Of a DNA stretch of 64,000 bases, positions 51,733-60,758 are shown piece after piece (the stretch's first letter is position 1; each line of letters opens with the position of its first letter). This DNA comes from Bog-473 sp963828825 (GTDB lineage Bacteria > Actinomycetota > Acidimicrobiia > Acidimicrobiales > RAAP-2): NCBI GenBank assembly GCA_963828825.1, contig CAWHGF010000004.1:744001-808000 (forward strand), read 5' to 3'. The translations under genes were made by a program, and so were the position numbers. Under the pieces are notes generated by a model, which had not been told where the DNA came from, made no database searches, and was given only the letters and a program-made list of their open reading frames with translations.

Positions 51733-52965
51733 GTGAGCGTCCGTAGCCGGGCCAAGCACAGCATTCGGAGGAAACCGCTCGGCCGTCACTTTGTTCGCCT
51801 GTGGGCCGGGTTCACCCTGGCCAGCTCGGGCGATGGACTGATGGCCGGGGCGGTGCCCCTCATGGCCGTCGTCGTCGATCCGCACCCGCTGGCCGTCTCC
51901 AGTGTGGTCGCCGCCGACAGTCTGCCGTGGCTCCTTTTGGCGTTGCCGGCGGGCGCGTTCGCCGACCGCTTCGCGCGCGGCCCGCTCATGGCCATCTCGA
52001 ACGTCGCCCGTGCGCTTGCCATCGCAGCGGGTGCATTCCTCATTCTGAGCGACCGGATGACGCTGGCGATCCTGATCGTGGTCGTGCTGATCAACGCCGG
52101 CGGGCGGGCCATGTACTACTCCGCGCTCCAGGCGATCGTGCCTGAGCTAGTGGAGTCGGATGCGCTCGAGCATGCCAACGGCGTTCTCAGCGGTACCGAG
52201 GCGGGCGCCGAGCAGCTCGCTGGGCCGGTGGTCGGCACGTGGCTCTTCGCCGTGAGCAGGGCGATCCCCTTCTTCGCCGATGCCGTTGTGATGGTGTTGT
52301 CCTGCGTACCCCTCGTCGGCTTCCGCTCGAAAGCGCCGCAACCGGAAGGGGCGTCGACGTCGGCGTGGGAGGGTGCCCGGTTCCTTTTCGCCGACCACCG
52401 GCTGCGGCTTCTGCTCCTGATGGTGGGCTCCCTGGCCGGTCTCCAGGGGATGGAGAGCGGCATCCTGGTGCTGCTGGCGACCACGGAGTGGGGGGTCCGG
52501 GAGGGCGCCTACGGGCTCTTCCTGGCCGCCGGAGCGGTCGGGACCCTCGTCGGGAGCCTGGGCGCAAACCGGTCGGTCCGCCGTTTCGGGAATGGCCGGA
52601 CCCTGATCGGCGCCGCGCTCGTATCCGGCGTCGGATACCTGATCATGGCACTGTCTCACGGCTGGGAGCTGGCCGGCCCCGCTTTCGCCGTGGTCGGTCT
52701 GGCGATAGGTGCAGGGTCCGTCGTGGCCATTTCCCTTCGCCAGCGGCTCACCCCTCCTGATCTCATGGGACGGGTCGGCGGCGCCTGGCGCGGCCTCGTA
52801 TGGGGCGCCGCTCCGGTTGGTGCACTGGTGGCCGGGGGCCTGGCCGCCTTCGGGGGCCTCCGATTGCCATTGGTGCTCGCAGGGGTGCTGCAGTGTGCGG
52901 TGGGGGTGCTGCTGGCGCGCCCCCTTCTCCGCAGCCTCCGGGAGGGCAGCGCCCAGACCGCATAG
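51733..52965 (+). CDS. MFS exporter (DHA3/MFS_3-like)
   Basis: The product is about 410 residues with 12 predicted helices. It shows LWAGFTLASSGDGLMAGAVPLMAVVV, DSLPWLLLALPAGAFADRFARGPLMAISNVARA (the A-motif GxxxDRxxR loop), ALQAIVPELVESDALEHANGVLSGTEAGAEQLAGPVVG and RQRLTPPDLMGRVGGAWRGLVWG. These are the hallmarks of MFS_3 drug or siderophore efflux proteins. GTG 51733 is preferred over TTG 51703. The unusually long structured leader suggests inducible expression. The substrate is unknown. Confidence 0.8.
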   Translation: MSVRSRAKHSIRRKPLGRHFVRLWAGFTLASSGDGLMAGAVPLMAVVVDPHPLAVSSVVAADSLPWLLLALPAGAFADRFARGPLMAISNVARALAIAAGAFLILSDRMTLAILIVVVLINAGGRAMYYSALQAIVPELVESDALEHANGVLSGTEAGAEQLAGPVVGTWLFAVSRAIPFFADAVVMVLSCVPLVGFRSKAPQPEGASTSAWEGARFLFADHRLRLLLLMVGSLAGLQGMESGILVLLATTEWGVREGAYGLFLAAGAVGTLVGSLGANRSVRRFGNGRTLIGAALVSGVGYLIMALSHGWELAGPAFAVVGLAIGAGSVVAISLRQRLTPPDLMGRVGGAWRGLVWGAAPVGALVAGGLAAFGGLRLPLVLAGVLQCAVGVLLARPLLRSLREGSAQTA

Positions 52966-53277
52966 CAGTTCGCGCGGCGCTCGAATTGTCAACGCCGTGA
53001 CAACTCCGGTCACCCTCGCTGCCGCAACGAAGTTGAACACCGCGTCCCCGACACCCTGCGTGGCCTGCACGCGCGACGAATTCCGTCGTCGACCCCCGGA
53101 AGGGTCCAGTTCGGGGTGGCGCGAATCGCGATGGTCGCCGGCGAGCCTCATGGGCGGTCCACAGCGGATTCAGCAGGCACGTGGAATCTCAAGTCTTGAA
53201 CACATTCCGCCGATATTTGAACCGTGTTCGCGGATGGCGCCCAAGCCATCACCACGTGCACAAGGTCGGTGGGCTCC
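52966..53277. other. 312-bp intergenic region before the GGDEF-EAL gene
   Basis: No gene is seen. Short symmetrical elements occur, such as GTGAC-N7-GTCAC near 53000 and TCAAG-T-CTTGA near 53190-53200. None matches a known site. Confidence 0.4.
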
Positions 53278-55962
53278 ATGGATGCGACGAATGTTCTCGA
53301 AGACGGGTCCGTCAAGCCTGAGACGCTCCCTGTCGGCCCCGACGCGAGCGATGGTCCCGCTGCGGGCCAGATGGCTCAAATGCGTGAATCGTCGGGCTGG
53401 CACACCACCGCCGCCATCTACGCCTTTTCCGTCTCCCTTGCCCTGAGCGCGGCAGCAATCTGCCTGAAGGGCCCACTGCAGGGCCTCGGGCCCGTCCGAG
53501 AGCTGTTCCCCCAGGGCGCGATGTTCGGCATCATCTGTGTGCTCTGGGCGGCCGCGAACTGGGCGCCGGTGTCATTGCACTTCCGCGGCAACACCACGCT
53601 GGTTCCGCTGGAGGACGGGCCACTTCTCATCGGCTTGGCTTTCTTGACCCCCAACCTGCTCGTCCTCAGCGCCGCCGCCGGCGCCTTCTTCGTCTTCGCC
53701 GCCGTGCGCAGGCAGGCAGCGATGAAGGTGACGTTCAACGTGGCCGCCACTGGGTTGCGAGTCGCGGTCGCCGCCGTCGTCTTCCGTGAGCTCCTGGGGA
53801 CCAACAGTCCGGTCAGCCTCGTGGGCTGGGCTGCGGCGGTGGCGGCAATGATCGCTTACCAGATCGTTGCGGTTATGACACTGCGGGTCGTCACGCTGCT
53901 GGCGGGCCTGGCGGCACAGAAGCGGAAGCGACTCACCCATCTGGCCATCCATGCCATGCTGATCGCAGCGAGCATGTGCCTCGCCTTGGCGTTCCTTGAC
54001 GCCGCGTGGTTCGACCCATGGACAACGCTGCCCCTGCTCCTGGTCGCCGCGCTGATCATCGTGGCCTACCGGGGTTACAACCGCCTTTCCCTCCGCTTCT
54101 CCGCTCTGGAGTACCTCTACGACTTCAGTCGAACGATGGGTACGGCGAGCCTCGAACCCTCGTCCATGAGCGTGGACGTCCTGAAGAAGGTCTGCACCGT
54201 CATGCGGACCCGCCGCGCCGAGCTCATCCTGGCCGAGCCGTCGGGTATCCCCCGACGGATCACCTTCGACGAGCGCGGTGCTTCCGGCATCGAATCGATC
54301 ACCCTCCATGAGACATCGATCGTGACCGAGGCTGTCGCCTCAGGCGAGGCGTCTCTCCACACGGCAGCTGAAAAAGGCGAATCCGTCAGCATGGATCCCA
54401 TCGTCGGCGAGTACCACGAGGCCATCGTCGCGCCCCTGATGAACCGGCACACCACGATCGGCGCCATCATTGCCATCGATCGCGACGAGGAGTTGGACAG
54501 CTTCGACGACGACGACCTCCGCCTGTTCGAGACGTTGGTCGCCCACGCCAGTGCCAGCCTCGAGCGCGCCCGGCTGGTCGAGGAGCTGCGCTACGAGGTC
54601 GACAGCAAGTCGCACCAGGCCACCCACGACATGCTGACCGGGTTGCCCAACCGGATGTTGTTCCTGACCCGCGCTGCGGCCGCCCTGAGCGAGAGCGGCG
54701 GGGTGGCGATCGTGCTGCTCGACATCGACCGCTTCAAGGACGTGAACGACACGCTCGGTCATGCCATCGGCGACCGCCTCCTGTGCGAGATCGCCGAACG
54801 CCTGCTCCGGACCGTCTCCGGGCGTGCCACCGTGGCCCGCCTCGGTGGTGACGAGTTCGCCCTGGTCATCGCCGACGTGAATGAGGCGGAGCAGGCCGTC
54901 GCCATCGTGGAGGACCTCAACCTCGAGATGCAGCGCCCGATCAAGATGGACGGCCTCACCCTCGCGGTCACCGCCAGTGCCGGCATCGCCATGGCGCCCG
55001 AGCACGGTGACGACGCGGCCCTGCTGTTGCAGCGGGCCGACATCGCCATGTACCTGGCCAAGGAGCGCCGCAGCACCGTGGAGGTGTACTCGGTCGAGCA
55101 CGACCAGAGCATGCAGCGCTGGCTCATGCTCGGCGGGCTCCTGACGCACGCGCTCGAGACCGGGACGGAGCTCAGCCTGATGTACCAGCCGATCGGGGAC
55201 GTCCAGTCCCGACAGATCACGCAGGTCGAGGCCCTGTGCCGCTGGAACCATTCGGTGCAGGGGTTCATCCCACCGGAAGAGTTCATCGGGATCGCCGAGC
55301 AGATGGGCCTGATCCCCCAGATCACCGACTTCGTCCTGGACGAGGGCTGCGCCCAGCTGGCCCGCTGGCGCGAGGCGGGTATCACCATCGGTCTGGCGGT
55401 GAACGTGTCCGGGCGGGAGTTCGCCGACATCAACCTGGTCGACCGAGTGGAGGCCTGCCTCCGGCGGTACGACATCCCGGCCCACCTCCTCACGCTGGAA
55501 GTGACCGAGACCGAGATCATGGCCGACCTCGGCGCGGCGACCAAGGTGCTCTACGAGCTGTCCGCCCGGGGGATCAAGCTCGGCATCGACGACTACGGCA
55601 CCGGCTACTCCTCCCTGCAGTATCTCCACAAACTGCCGGTGAACGAGTTGAAGATCGACCGTTCCTTCGTCACCAACCTGCCCAACGAGGCGAGCAACCG
55701 CATCATCGTGCGCTCTTCCATCCAGATGGCGCACTCGCTCGGTCTCTACGTGATCGCCGAAGGGGCCGAGGACGAGCTCACCTGCGCCATGCTGGCGGAA
55801 GCCGAATGCGACTTCATTCAGGGCTACTACCTGTCCAAGCCCCAGAAGGCCGAGGACCTCCAGGAGTGGATTTTGGGCGGCGCAACCCTCGAGTTCTCCC
55901 CGATCGTGGAGATCCCGGGCTCGAAGGGCGCGGCGCTGATGCTGATGTCGAAGTCCGGCTGA
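53278..55962 (+). CDS. Membrane-bound GAF-GGDEF-EAL cyclic-di-GMP enzyme
   Basis: The 894-residue protein has an N-terminal membrane domain of about 7-8 helices (residues 45-275), a GAF-like domain (about 290-435: LKKVCTVMRTRRAELIL to LFETLVAHASASLERARLVEEL) and GGDEF (about 445-605). GGDEF motif: ARLGGDEFAL, intact; I-site residues are not obvious. EAL follows (about 620-870: QVEALCRWNH, ETEIM, IDDYGTGYSSLQYL, KIDRSFV, EGAEDE). Both catalytic signatures are present, so synthesis and hydrolysis of c-di-GMP are both possible. Its ligand is unknown. ATG 53278 is the chosen start. Confidence 0.92.
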   Translation: MDATNVLEDGSVKPETLPVGPDASDGPAAGQMAQMRESSGWHTTAAIYAFSVSLALSAAAICLKGPLQGLGPVRELFPQGAMFGIICVLWAAANWAPVSLHFRGNTTLVPLEDGPLLIGLAFLTPNLLVLSAAAGAFFVFAAVRRQAAMKVTFNVAATGLRVAVAAVVFRELLGTNSPVSLVGWAAAVAAMIAYQIVAVMTLRVVTLLAGLAAQKRKRLTHLAIHAMLIAASMCLALAFLDAAWFDPWTTLPLLLVAALIIVAYRGYNRLSLRFSALEYLYDFSRTMGTASLEPSSMSVDVLKKVCTVMRTRRAELILAEPSGIPRRITFDERGASGIESITLHETSIVTEAVASGEASLHTAAEKGESVSMDPIVGEYHEAIVAPLMNRHTTIGAIIAIDRDEELDSFDDDDLRLFETLVAHASASLERARLVEELRYEVDSKSHQATHDMLTGLPNRMLFLTRAAAALSESGGVAIVLLDIDRFKDVNDTLGHAIGDRLLCEIAERLLRTVSGRATVARLGGDEFALVIADVNEAEQAVAIVEDLNLEMQRPIKMDGLTLAVTASAGIAMAPEHGDDAALLLQRADIAMYLAKERRSTVEVYSVEHDQSMQRWLMLGGLLTHALETGTELSLMYQPIGDVQSRQITQVEALCRWNHSVQGFIPPEEFIGIAEQMGLIPQITDFVLDEGCAQLARWREAGITIGLAVNVSGREFADINLVDRVEACLRRYDIPAHLLTLEVTETEIMADLGAATKVLYELSARGIKLGIDDYGTGYSSLQYLHKLPVNELKIDRSFVTNLPNEASNRIIVRSSIQMAHSLGLYVIAEGAEDELTCAMLAEAECDFIQGYYLSKPQKAEDLQEWILGGATLEFSPIVEIPGSKGAALMLMSKSG

Positions 55963-56130
55963 CTGAGTCGGACCGATCGCCGGGCGCTCTCGAGATCGTC
56001 CACCACCGCCACACCGCGCGGGCAAAGCGCGGCGTCGAGTGCATCCGAACCCTTTGGTCGAGTCACCTCTCCGAACCTTCGGGCTCCGACACCCGGCCAA
56101 GATGAGGCTCGTCCGTCGCGACCCTGTCGT

Positions 56131-57384
56131 TCAACACAGTGAAGTCTTGAACCACTTGGCCATCGCACCCCGGGCGGTCACGACCCGGCCGATTTGCGTC
56201 ACCGCGTTCGCCACCGAACGATGCCGGTTAGGTGGTGCACCATCGAGGAGCTCGTTCCAGAAGACCGCCCAGCCGCCGGAGAGCGCATCGCCATCGCCAG
56301 CCGCCGTCAAAAGCCGAGCGACCGCCGCCGTTGCCCGGGGCCTTCCCACCAGCCCGGCGTGCACCGCGGCGGTGACCCGGTGATACGGGAGGTGTTCGGC
56401 CGCAAGTCTGGCTCGATAGCTTTCGGCTGCGTGACTCGGCGACGCGAGGATCGTCTCGGCCGCGGCACGACCACTCGTCATGGCCTGGGAGATCCCCTCG
56501 CCTTGCATCGGGTTGACGAGACCTGCAGCATCGCCGACGAGAAGGACCCGCCCCCTCGCTGGCGTGGTCCCGACGATCCCCATTTTGAGCCAGCCGCCGA
56601 GGCTGCGCGGCGCCACCGGTGGAGCCGATTCGTCGAGGAGACCGAGCGCGCGCAGGTGCACGAGGAAAGCGGGTAGCGCCCGAACTGCCTGTGCGCCCGC
56701 CTTGCGATCTGACCGTGTCCCTATGCCGAGCCCGACGTTGGCGCCGCCCTGATCCCCGGGAAAGATCCAGCCGTATCCGGGGAACGCGTGCCACGGCGTC
56801 GGCTCCCACAAGACGATGGCCGGGAGATCGACCACCTGTGACAGGTACGTGCGCACGGCGAAACCCCAGAGAACCGAGTTCGGATCGACGAGATTCGCAG
56901 CCGCGGCGACTTCGCTCGTGGCACCGTCGGCGCCGATCACGAAGTCGGCGTACAGCGTTTCACCGGTGCTCAGCCTGTAGCCAACGATCCGTCCGTCCTC
57001 TTCCAGGGGCTCCTGTGCCCGCCCGACGAACGGTGTCGTCCCTGCATCGACCGCGGCCGCGTGGAGCATGGCGTCGAACACCGTCCTCGCGACCGCAGTC
57101 CCATGTCCGGGGTACGTCAGCCCATCAGCACACGGGAGTCGCACCCGGCGACCGGTCGGACCAACGACCAGCATGTCGCCGACATCACGCCCGACCGGCG
57201 GAGCCAGCCCGAGATCGCTCAGGACCTGAAGACCTCGCGGCCCGACCACGTCGCCGCACGCCTTGTCTCGTGGAAAGGTCGATTTGTCGACCGAGGCGAC
57301 TTTCACCCCACCCCGGGCAAGCACAAGAGAGGCCACGCTGCCGGCCGGTCCGCCCCCGACGACGAGCACGTCAAACCGGGACAT
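56131..57384 (-). CDS. Geranylgeranyl reductase-family FAD oxidoreductase (MenJ-like)
   Basis: The 417-residue flavoprotein has the FAD motif DVLVVGGGPAGSVASLVLARGG, the signature FPRDKACGDVVGPRGLQ, VIGADGATSEVA and the second FAD block RVLLVGDAAGLVNPMQGEGISQAM. It reduces double bonds in isoprenoid chains; in mycobacteria MenJ does so on menaquinone. It is divergent from a MenG-like gene only 64 bases away, which supports a quinone role. ATG 57384 is used; GTG 57390 (adding Met-Ser) is also possible and is closer to AAGGAG. Confidence 0.85.
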   Translation of the reverse strand: MSRFDVLVVGGGPAGSVASLVLARGGVKVASVDKSTFPRDKACGDVVGPRGLQVLSDLGLAPPVGRDVGDMLVVGPTGRRVRLPCADGLTYPGHGTAVARTVFDAMLHAAAVDAGTTPFVGRAQEPLEEDGRIVGYRLSTGETLYADFVIGADGATSEVAAAANLVDPNSVLWGFAVRTYLSQVVDLPAIVLWEPTPWHAFPGYGWIFPGDQGGANVGLGIGTRSDRKAGAQAVRALPAFLVHLRALGLLDESAPPVAPRSLGGWLKMGIVGTTPARGRVLLVGDAAGLVNPMQGEGISQAMTSGRAAAETILASPSHAAESYRARLAAEHLPYHRVTAAVHAGLVGRPRATAAVARLLTAAGDGDALSGGWAVFWNELLDGAPPNRHRSVANAVTQIGRVVTARGAMAKWFKTSLC

Positions 57385-57448
57385 GCTCACCCTGCTCCTT
57401 CCGCCGGCTCGGATCTACAGTGACATCTTCTCACTCCTGGAGGAACGC

Positions 57449-58183
57449 ATGCCGACGGACATGGCCGGTGATCGGAACCGGTTCGCGCAACAATTGTTCG
57501 CAGCCCTCCCGAAGCGTTACGACCAATTGGCGGAGCTCCTCTCCATGGGCCAGAACGGCCGATGGAGACGGGCCATGGTCGACCACATTGCGCCTGCCTC
57601 GCCCGCCCGAACGCTGGACGTCGCGTCGGGGACCGCCGGGGTTGCCCTGCAGCTGGCGGCGCGAACCTCTTCCGACGTTGTTGGCGCAGATCTGTCCTGG
57701 AACATGCTCGCTCGAGGTCAGGCGAACGTGGCCGAAGCCGGAATGAGCGGACGGATCAGCCTTGTTGCCGGTCGAGCCGAGCAATTGCCGTTTCCCGATG
57801 CAACCTTCGACGCGCTCACCTTCACCTACCTGCTTCGCTACGTCGACGATCCCCAGGACACGCTGTGTGAGCTGGCCAGGGTCGTGAAGCCCGGAGGTGC
57901 GGTCGCCAGCCTCGAGTTCCTCCTGCCACCGGGTCGATTCTGGCGATTCTGGTGGTGGCTCTACACCCGTATCGTCCTCCCCGTCGGCGGCTGGATCACC
58001 GGAGGCCGCGAGTGGTTCCGAGTGGGACGGTTCCTCGGTCCCAACATCTCGCAGCACTACCGGACGTATCCCTTGTCGTGGACTGAGGCGGCGTGGCGGA
58101 AAGCGGGGTTCGAGGATGTCGGCGTCCGCGTCATGAGTCTCGGGGGCGGTCTGATCATGTGGGGGACACGCAGGCGTGACTGA
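57449..58183 (+). CDS. Menaquinone methyltransferase, MenG/UbiE-like
   Basis: The 244-residue SAM methyltransferase shows ARTLDVASGTAGVALQLA (motif I), VVGADLSWNMLARGQ, AEQLPFPDATFDALTFTYLLRYVDDP and LARVVKPGGAVASLEFLLP. These match UbiE/MenG. The N-terminal DRNRFAQQLFAALPKRYDQLAELLSMGQNGRWRRAMVD also matches. It would methylate demethylmenaquinone. ATG 57449 has GGAGG 5 bases upstream. It overlaps the next gene by 8 bases. Confidence 0.85.
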   Translation: MPTDMAGDRNRFAQQLFAALPKRYDQLAELLSMGQNGRWRRAMVDHIAPASPARTLDVASGTAGVALQLAARTSSDVVGADLSWNMLARGQANVAEAGMSGRISLVAGRAEQLPFPDATFDALTFTYLLRYVDDPQDTLCELARVVKPGGAVASLEFLLPPGRFWRFWWWLYTRIVLPVGGWITGGREWFRVGRFLGPNISQHYRTYPLSWTEAAWRKAGFEDVGVRVMSLGGGLIMWGTRRRD

Positions 58184-58982
58184 GGAGCCGTCAGAGGACG
58201 CCAGCGGCGCAGACACTGCAGGGGCTCCGCTCAGAGAACCACACGCCGAGGCCTCCAAGGAGGTACGGCCGGCCTTCTACGCCGCCCGTGCCGGCGGCTG
58301 GCGCGACTGGTGGACCCTGCTCCATCCCCCCTACACGGCGTGGCATTTGGCCTACGTCGTCATAGGTGCCTGCCTGGCGCCAACCGTCAACGTGACGCGG
58401 CTGGTGGCCACGTTGTTGGCATTCTTCTTCGCGGTTGGGCTTGCCGCACACTCCCTCGACGAATTGAACGGTCGTCCCCTGGGAACCCATATCCCGAACG
58501 GGGTCCTCGTTGCCGTCACCGTGATCGGTCTGGCCGCTGCGGTTGCTCTCGGCATTGCCGGAGTGTCCTGTGTCGGTTGGGCCCTGGTTCCTTTCTTGGT
58601 TCTTGGGCCTTTTCTCGTCGTCGCCTACAACTTTGAGCTGTTCGGCGGTGTGATCCACAACGATGCGGGCTTCGCCTTGGCGTGGGGTTCCTTCCCGGTA
58701 CTGGTCGCCTACGTGGCGCAAACCGGGCGTTTGGCGATCGCTCCGGTGATCGCTGCGGCAGCGACTTTTGCGCTTTCGGCCGCGCAGCGCCAACTGAGCA
58801 CACGGGCACGGCTCATCCGCCGCCGCGCCGCGGCGGTGGGAGGTCAGATCACGCTGGCGAGCGGTGAGGTGCTCCCGATCGATGAGCGGATGCTGCTGGC
58901 TCCGCTGGAGCGGGCCCTGCTTGCGATGTCGTGGGCTGTCGTGCTTCTGGCTGCGTCGTTGGCCGTATCGCGCTTCGGCTAG
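58176..58982 (+). CDS. Polytopic membrane protein, possibly UbiA-prenyltransferase-like
   Basis: The 268-residue protein has a charged N-terminus of about 45 residues (EEPSEDASGADT) and about seven helices. HSLDELNGRPLGT carries a possible DxxxD-like polar motif after helix 2 and VAYNFELFGGVIHNDAGFALAWGSFPVL is the second polar block, in positions similar to UbiA enzymes. The canonical aspartate-rich motifs are not clearly present, so the assignment rests on topology and on the MenG and MenJ-like neighbours. It ends at a CTAG shared as stop codon with the SRPBCC gene on the other strand. Confidence 0.55.
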   Translation: MTEEPSEDASGADTAGAPLREPHAEASKEVRPAFYAARAGGWRDWWTLLHPPYTAWHLAYVVIGACLAPTVNVTRLVATLLAFFFAVGLAAHSLDELNGRPLGTHIPNGVLVAVTVIGLAAAVALGIAGVSCVGWALVPFLVLGPFLVVAYNFELFGGVIHNDAGFALAWGSFPVLVAYVAQTGRLAIAPVIAAAATFALSAAQRQLSTRARLIRRRAAAVGGQITLASGEVLPIDERMLLAPLERALLAMSWAVVLLAASLAVSRFG

Positions 58983-59449
58983 CTGTGGTCGCCAGACGCG
59001 AGCCGCCGTCGGAAGCCCGCCACGGTCATCTCGACCACCCGGTCATGACCCCACTGCATGAGGGGGCGTCCGAAACGACAGGCCAGACGCATCGGGCGCT
59101 GCATCATTTCGACCGTCCACTCAACCTCCGCCACCGCACCACCCTCGCTTGGACGGATTTTGATGCTGGCCAGGCCCTCGAGGTCGCCCTGGATGACCGC
59201 GTCGATCTCTGTGGGCGGCTCGTAGCGAGTGAGCTCGATCCGGAGGCGCATCCGGTAGGGCAATGGCGGAGACACGACACCGTGCAGAACCGAGCCCGCC
59301 TTCAGGGCGCCCCCTTCAACCCGGAACTCCGCGAGCCAGGGCCACCATGCTTCGAACTGATCGACCTCCTGCATGGCATCCCACAGCTCCTGGGGAGTGC
59401 ATGCGAACTCGTACGCACGCCGGTACTGGATATCGGATCGCCCAGCCAC
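58979..59449 (-). CDS. SRPBCC/START-like protein
   Basis: The 156-residue helix-grip protein begins IQYRRAYEFACTPQELWDAMQEVDQFEAWWPWLAEFRVEGGALKAGSVL, ending VEMTVAGFRRRLASGDHS. GTG 59449 is the chosen start; longer in-frame starts add a region of unlikely composition. It converges on the membrane-protein gene, sharing the palindromic CTAG as both stop codons. The ligand is unknown, perhaps hydrophobic given the quinone context. Confidence 0.75.
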   Translation of the reverse strand: MAGRSDIQYRRAYEFACTPQELWDAMQEVDQFEAWWPWLAEFRVEGGALKAGSVLHGVVSPPLPYRMRLRIELTRYEPPTEIDAVIQGDLEGLASIKIRPSEGGAVAEVEWTVEMMQRPMRLACRFGRPLMQWGHDRVVEMTVAGFRRRLASGDHS

Positions 59450-59813
59450 GGACAGCCACGTTAGAAGCTGACTCCAGAACCGTCTCGAGACATCACGCCC
59501 TGTCAGGGCGCTGCCCGCGACAGCGCAGGCCGAGCTGTGCCAGGGATGCCACACGGGGTCCTTCTTCACCGCGCAAGAGCCGCCATCACTCCAATTTCTC
59601 GGCAAGCATCTGACAGTGGACTGAGTCTCGCCGGGGCGTCTGGCTCGAGGTCGTTGCGGATCCAGCCCCTGGGGCAACCAACGTCGTCATGATCGGCGAG
59701 AGCCGGCAATGCGTTGGCCCGGGCGCGTGGAGCAAGAGGAAGTTTCAGCCTCCCCGGTCGTAGAGTATGTCGATGTTGTCGCAGCCTGACGACTACTTCA
59801 CTGGTGGAGTGGC
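59450..59813. other. 364-bp intergenic region
   Basis: No gene is visible. It contains a perfect 6-bp hairpin, CGCCCT-GTC-AGGGCG (59496-59510), upstream of the SRPBCC gene. It must hold the promoters of that gene and of the peptide importer. No further site is recognised. Confidence 0.5.
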
Positions 59814-60758
59814 GTGATTACGTATGTCGTCCGGCGGCTCCTCCTCGCCCTGCCGCTGTTGCTTCTGATCTCCTTTGTCGTGTTCTGTCTCACCTACCTC
59901 ATTCCCGGAGATCCCGCCCGCCAGATACTCGGCCCGAACGCGCCGATCGCTGACGTGAATCGCCTCCGGCACCAACTCGGCCTGGATCGGCCGTTCTTCG
60001 AGCAGTACTGGCACTGGGTCGTCGGGCTCCTCCACGGGAACCTGGGTCAGTCCGTGCAGACCAACTCGTCGGTCGCCCACGAGATCGCCCACAGGTTCCC
60101 TGTCACCTGTTCCATCGCCATCGGCGCTCTGGTGGTCACCGTCGTCCTCGGCCTCCCCCTCGGTCTCGTGGCGGGGACCCGACCCGGGTCGCTCGCTGAC
60201 CGCATAGTGACCATGGGCACGAGCGTGCTCTTGTCTGTGCCGGACTTCTGGCTGGCGATCTTGTTGGTGCTGTTGTTCTCGGTCAAGCTTCACGTTCTCC
60301 CGGCGATCGGCTACGTTCCGTTCAGCGTGTCCCCGGTCTCGTGGGCGCAGCACCTCGTGCTGCCCTGCCTCGCGGCAGGTGTGGGCGGTGCCGCCACGCT
60401 TGCTCGACAACTGCGCGGATCGCTGGCCGACGCCCTGGAACAGGACTACGTGCGCACGGCAAATGCGAAGGGGGTGAGCGGGTCGGTGATCGTCTTGAAG
60501 CACGCCCTCAAGAATGCGTCGATCGCGCCGGTGACCGTGGTGAGCATCATCTTTGCGTACACCCTCGGAGGCACGGTGATCCTTGAGTACATCTTCTCGA
60601 TTCCGGGGATGGGGCAGTACTACTACCAGGCGCTGAACGCCAAGGACGTGCCTGCGATCCAGGGGGTCACGCTCCTGGTGGCAATCATCTTCGTCGTCGT
60701 GAACCTTGCGGTGGACGTCCTCTACGCCTACCTGAACCCCAAGGTTCGGCTCGGATGA
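59814..60758 (+). CDS. Peptide/nickel-type ABC permease (DppB/OppB family)
   Basis: The 314-residue permease begins MITYVVRRLLLALPLLLLISFVVFCLTYLIPGDPARQILG, the standard DppB N-terminus. ARQLRGSLADALEQDYVRTANAKGVSGSVIVLKHALKNASIAPVTV is the EAA coupling loop and YIFSIPGMGQYYYQA is diagnostic. It starts at GTG 59814. It imports peptides or a similar substrate with the partners downstream and overlaps DppC-like by 4 bases. Confidence 0.9.
   Translation: MITYVVRRLLLALPLLLLISFVVFCLTYLIPGDPARQILGPNAPIADVNRLRHQLGLDRPFFEQYWHWVVGLLHGNLGQSVQTNSSVAHEIAHRFPVTCSIAIGALVVTVVLGLPLGLVAGTRPGSLADRIVTMGTSVLLSVPDFWLAILLVLLFSVKLHVLPAIGYVPFSVSPVSWAQHLVLPCLAAGVGGAATLARQLRGSLADALEQDYVRTANAKGVSGSVIVLKHALKNASIAPVTVVSIIFAYTLGGTVILEYIFSIPGMGQYYYQALNAKDVPAIQGVTLLVAIIFVVVNLAVDVLYAYLNPKVRLG

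Noticed and set aside
54340..56100. 586-codon minus-strand open frame opposite the GGDEF-EAL gene
   Set aside because: Antisense to an intact GGDEF-EAL gene and of repetitive charged composition; no family resemblance.
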